Source: CAYMRB01 sp964392615
GTDB taxonomy: Bacteria; Planctomycetota; UBA8108
Assembly: GCA_964392615.1 (NCBI GenBank)
Contig: CAYMRB010000398.1
Coordinates: forward strand, 1-9,562
Direction of reading: 5' to 3'
DNA length: 9,562 nt
In this document: piece by piece, positions 7,498 to 9,562 of the stretch
Layout: each line of letters begins with the position of its first letter
Position numbering within the stretch: the first letter of the stretch is position 1
Program-made: the position numbers and the translations under genes
The notes under the pieces: model-generated
Told to the model about the DNA's origin: nothing
Seen by the model: the letters and a program-made list of their open reading frames with translations, nothing else
Databases searched by the model: none

Positions 7498-7535
7498 GAC
7501 GCGGCGGCTGCGGGTGGATCCCTTCCGGGCGCCGA

Positions 7536-7568
7536 ACGTGTATCGTAGCCCTTCTATGGATCACACGT
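7536..7568. promoter_or_regulatory. Imperfect inverted repeat in divergent intergenic region
   Basis: ACGTGTATC (7536-7544) and GATCACACGT (7559-7568) pair over 9 bp with one bulged base and a 14-base spacer. It lies between the divergent PQQ-like (7484) and transglutaminase-like (7617) starts, in the likely 5' leader of the plus gene. It could be an operator for a dimeric regulator or an mRNA stem. No T-run follows, so a terminator is unlikely. Confidence 0.35.
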
Positions 7569-7572
7569 AACC

Positions 7573-7593
7573 GTCGAGCCGCATACGTCGAGC
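7573..7593. repeat. Short direct repeat GTCGAGC
   Basis: GTCGAGC occurs at 7573-7579 and 7587-7593, 14 bp apart, just upstream of the ribosome binding site at 7605. It may be part of a regulatory site, but 7-mers recur by chance. Confidence 0.2.
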
Positions 7594-7604
7594 GGACACC
7601 TCGC

Positions 7605-7611
7605 GGAGGAG
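7605..7611 (+). promoter_or_regulatory. Ribosome binding site for the second transglutaminase-like gene
   Basis: GGAGGAG, a strong Shine-Dalgarno, ends 5 bases before the ATG at 7617 and fixes that start. Confidence 0.75.
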
Positions 7612-7616
7612 TGACC

Positions 7617-9562
7617 ATGCACCGACTCTCACTATCGATCCCGAGCCTGCTGTGCACCGTGATCCTGCTGTCGGCTGCTCCTCTGCCGGCTGGTGTGTAC
7701 GACATCAAGATCGTGACCGACGGATCACCGGACTACAGCGACCTGCCCAGCTTGATCCATAGCGCGACCTCCGGCTGGGACACGCCGGCCGAGAAGTGCT
7801 GGGCGCTGTTCTACTGGACGCACCTCGCGAGGCGTCAGACGAATCCGATGATCGTCCACGGCGTGGAGTGCACCGACCCCATCCGGCAGTTCAACGACTA
7901 CGGCTACGCCATGTGCAGCACGGTCGCCGGGATGAACTGCTCGCTCTGGCAAGCGATGGGATACGACGTGAGATTCTGGGACATCCACGCCCACACGGTC
8001 TCCGAGGTGTTCTACGACGGTCGCTGGCATATGTACGACGACAGCATGTCCGCGATCTACTCGCTCTGTGACGGAGTGACGATCGCAGGCGTGGAGGACA
8101 TCGGTAAGGCGGGCAGCTGCGCTGCCTCCCGAGGCGAGGTCGAGATCGGCCACATCGCCAAGTACCACTGCCTCTGTGCCAACGCACCTCTCTCGTTTCT
8201 GACGGGTGCGGACTGCCCGCGCTCGCTCGAGGAGGAGGCTCGTTGCTTCCACCCGAACTCGCTCAAGCACAGGTGGTACTACCTGAACCAGGACCGAGGG
8301 CACCGGTTCCGGCTCAACCTTCGCCCCGGCGAGGCCTACACTCGGCACTACAGGAAGCTTGGGGACAGCCCCGAGCACTACGTGGCCAACAACGGCAAGG
8401 ACCCGGAGTCGCTCAACCCCCGCTACCGCCTGCGCGGTAACGGCGTCCGGACCTTCGCCCCTCCGTTGAGCCCCGAGCGTCTCGAGGAAGCGGCGCACTC
8501 GATGTCGGGCGTCGCCGCCGTGACGCCGCAGGGGGTGCAGCCGTCCCGAGCCGGCCGACCCGGTGAGGTGGTGTTCAAGATCGAAGGCGCGAATATCATC
8601 ACCGCGATCTCGCTCGAGGCGACCGTCGTTCGCAAGGGAGCCGGAGACAGTATCGAGATCTCGGCGAGCACGACACACGGCCGGACGTGGAAGCCGGTCT
8701 GGAAGTCCACCGCGGTCGGACGCGAGGAAATCGAGTTGGACCTGCCTCGCGAGGTGAACGGCTGCTACGAGGTCCTCCTCAAGGTCACCCTGTCGGCACG
8801 GACGGCAGCCGAGGATGCGCGGCTCGAGCGGCTCCGGGCGCGAACGCTGACGATGCTCAACAGCAAGACGCTGCCGCGGCTGAACTGGGGAGAAAACACG
8901 GTCTACGTGGGAGCCGGCGAGCGGACGGAATCGACCGTCGTATGGCCGGATCTCCGCAAGGGGCGGTACGAAGATCTCGTCGTGGAGCAGAGAAACATCG
9001 TCGCGGATCCCGAGCACACCGGTTATCAGGGCGTCCTCTACGCCGACCGTCCTCGCGAAGAAGCCTACGTCGTGTTCCGGATCGACACACCGCGACCGGT
9101 GACGCGACTGACGTACGGCGGCCGGCTGTACAATCGCGCGCCGGGTTCGCGAATCGAACTCCTCCATTCCTTCGACGCGGGGAAGACATGGACGACGAGC
9201 CACACGTTCAGCGACACGTCTGCGCCCTGGGACGACATCCACTTCGAGGAGGTCCGGTCGATCCCTCCACGCACCCGGTCGGTACTCCGCAAGTATCGCC
9301 TCATCGGTCCCGAAGCGGGCCGAGCGGCTTGCAGTCTCTACAGCATCCGCATGGAGGCGAGCTACCGACCTCCACCCACGGAGTTCGAGCCGCTGGAAGT
9401 GACGTTTCACTGGAGTGAAGTCGAGGCGGACTACACGCTCGTTCCGCGCCGCCATACGCAGATCGTGAGGAGCGTGCCCTTCACCTACAACGTGACGGTG
9501 GGCGGTGAGGATCACCCCGTCGTGAATCGGCTGAGCGTGAAGCCTTGGGAAGGGTCGGAGAC
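7617..9562 (+). CDS. Secreted transglutaminase-like protein (3' end outside window)
   Basis: The frame is open for 648 codons from ATG 7617 to the right edge, where the gene is cut. A signal peptide spans ~1-26 ('IPSLLCTVILLSAAPLPAG'). The transglutaminase core lies at ~55-150: helix 'AEKCWALFYWTHL', 'YGYAMCSTVAG' with C100, 'HAHTVSEVFYDGRWHMYDD' with H126 and D141. The triad spacing (26 and 15 residues) is identical to that of the protein encoded at 4564-6891. A Cys/His-rich insert follows (151-212, with 'GHIAKYHCLC'). Beta-rich modules come next: a degenerate Asp-box 'STTHGRTW' (351-358), 'LNSKTLPRLNWGENTVYV' (414-431) like a segment of the other protein, and a good Asp-box 'SFDAGKTW' (518-525). 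The latter suggests an additional beta-sandwich or sialidase-like repeat region. The protein is exported and its reaction is unknown. It is divergent from the PQQ-like fragment, so the 132-bp gap probably carries both promoters. Confidence 0.85.
   Translation, partial: MHRLSLSIPSLLCTVILLSAAPLPAGVYDIKIVTDGSPDYSDLPSLIHSATSGWDTPAEKCWALFYWTHLARRQTNPMIVHGVECTDPIRQFNDYGYAMCSTVAGMNCSLWQAMGYDVRFWDIHAHTVSEVFYDGRWHMYDDSMSAIYSLCDGVTIAGVEDIGKAGSCAASRGEVEIGHIAKYHCLCANAPLSFLTGADCPRSLEEEARCFHPNSLKHRWYYLNQDRGHRFRLNLRPGEAYTRHYRKLGDSPEHYVANNGKDPESLNPRYRLRGNGVRTFAPPLSPERLEEAAHSMSGVAAVTPQGVQPSRAGRPGEVVFKIEGANIITAISLEATVVRKGAGDSIEISASTTHGRTWKPVWKSTAVGREEIELDLPREVNGCYEVLLKVTLSARTAAEDARLERLRARTLTMLNSKTLPRLNWGENTVYVGAGERTESTVVWPDLRKGRYEDLVVEQRNIVADPEHTGYQGVLYADRPREEAYVVFRIDTPRPVTRLTYGGRLYNRAPGSRIELLHSFDAGKTWTTSHTFSDTSAPWDDIHFEEVRSIPPRTRSVLRKYRLIGPEAGRAACSLYSIRMEASYRPPPTEFEPLEVTFHWSEVEADYTLVPRRHTQIVRSVPFTYNVTVGGEDHPVVNRLSVKPWEGSE

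Noticed and set aside
7496..7524. TTGACG as a -35 box for the plus-strand gene
   Set aside because: At the proper spacing the -10 position reads TCCCTT, which is a poor match, and the TTGACG overlaps the ribosome site of the minus gene.
7725..9515. Minus-strand open frame (596 codons) opposite the second transglutaminase-like gene
   Set aside because: It is antisense to a protein with signal peptide, catalytic triad and strong ribosome site. The antisense translation is Arg/Val/His-rich without motifs.

Overview
This is a G+C-rich bacterial window packed with genes for exported proteins. Every gene whose start is visible begins with a plausible signal peptide. The mix is a large kelch-type propeller, a PQQ-like propeller with a 'DWPQFRGP' N-terminus, a GH39-like sugar hydrolase remnant, a neutral-ceramidase-like hydrolase and two transglutaminase-like proteins. 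It resembles secretome-rich heterotrophs such as Planctomycetota, though Verrucomicrobiota, Hydrogenedentota or Acidobacteriota are also possible. There is no rRNA, tRNA or taxonomic marker gene to settle this. I see no phage gene, transposase, CRISPR array or RNA gene.

Layout: (1) 1-2144, minus: kelch-type beta-propeller protein, cut by the left edge. It starts at TTG, with a good Shine-Dalgarno inside the end of the gene before it. (2) 2141-2895, minus: a degenerate composite gene. It holds the N-terminal ~70 residues of a GH39-like domain joined directly to what looks like the end of the same domain, then a GH43-like scrap, then a beta-helix-like scrap. Frame changes near 2235, and a 30-residue tail ends in a TGA that overlaps the kelch TTG start. 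(3) 2896-3003: divergent intergenic region with a small hairpin and a direct repeat. (4) 3004-4536, plus: neutral/alkaline ceramidase-like protein. (5) 4564-6891, minus: secreted transglutaminase-like protein, convergent with the ceramidase gene (27-bp gap). (6) 6948-7484, minus: N-terminal part only of a PQQ-like propeller protein, upstream of and probably co-transcribed with gene 5. (7) 7485-7616: divergent intergenic region with an imperfect inverted repeat. (8) 7617-9562, plus: a second transglutaminase-like protein, cut by the right edge.

The most notable points are these. The two divergently placed transglutaminase-like proteins are diverged paralogues with exactly the same Cys-26-His-15-Asp spacing and the same order of downstream parts. 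Two separate genes (GH39-like and PQQ-like) have lost most of their bodies while their neighbours are intact, which suggests a locus under deletion or assembly joins. No known multi-gene system is clearly encoded. A shared role in breaking down extracellular glycans, lipids or glycoproteins is inference only.
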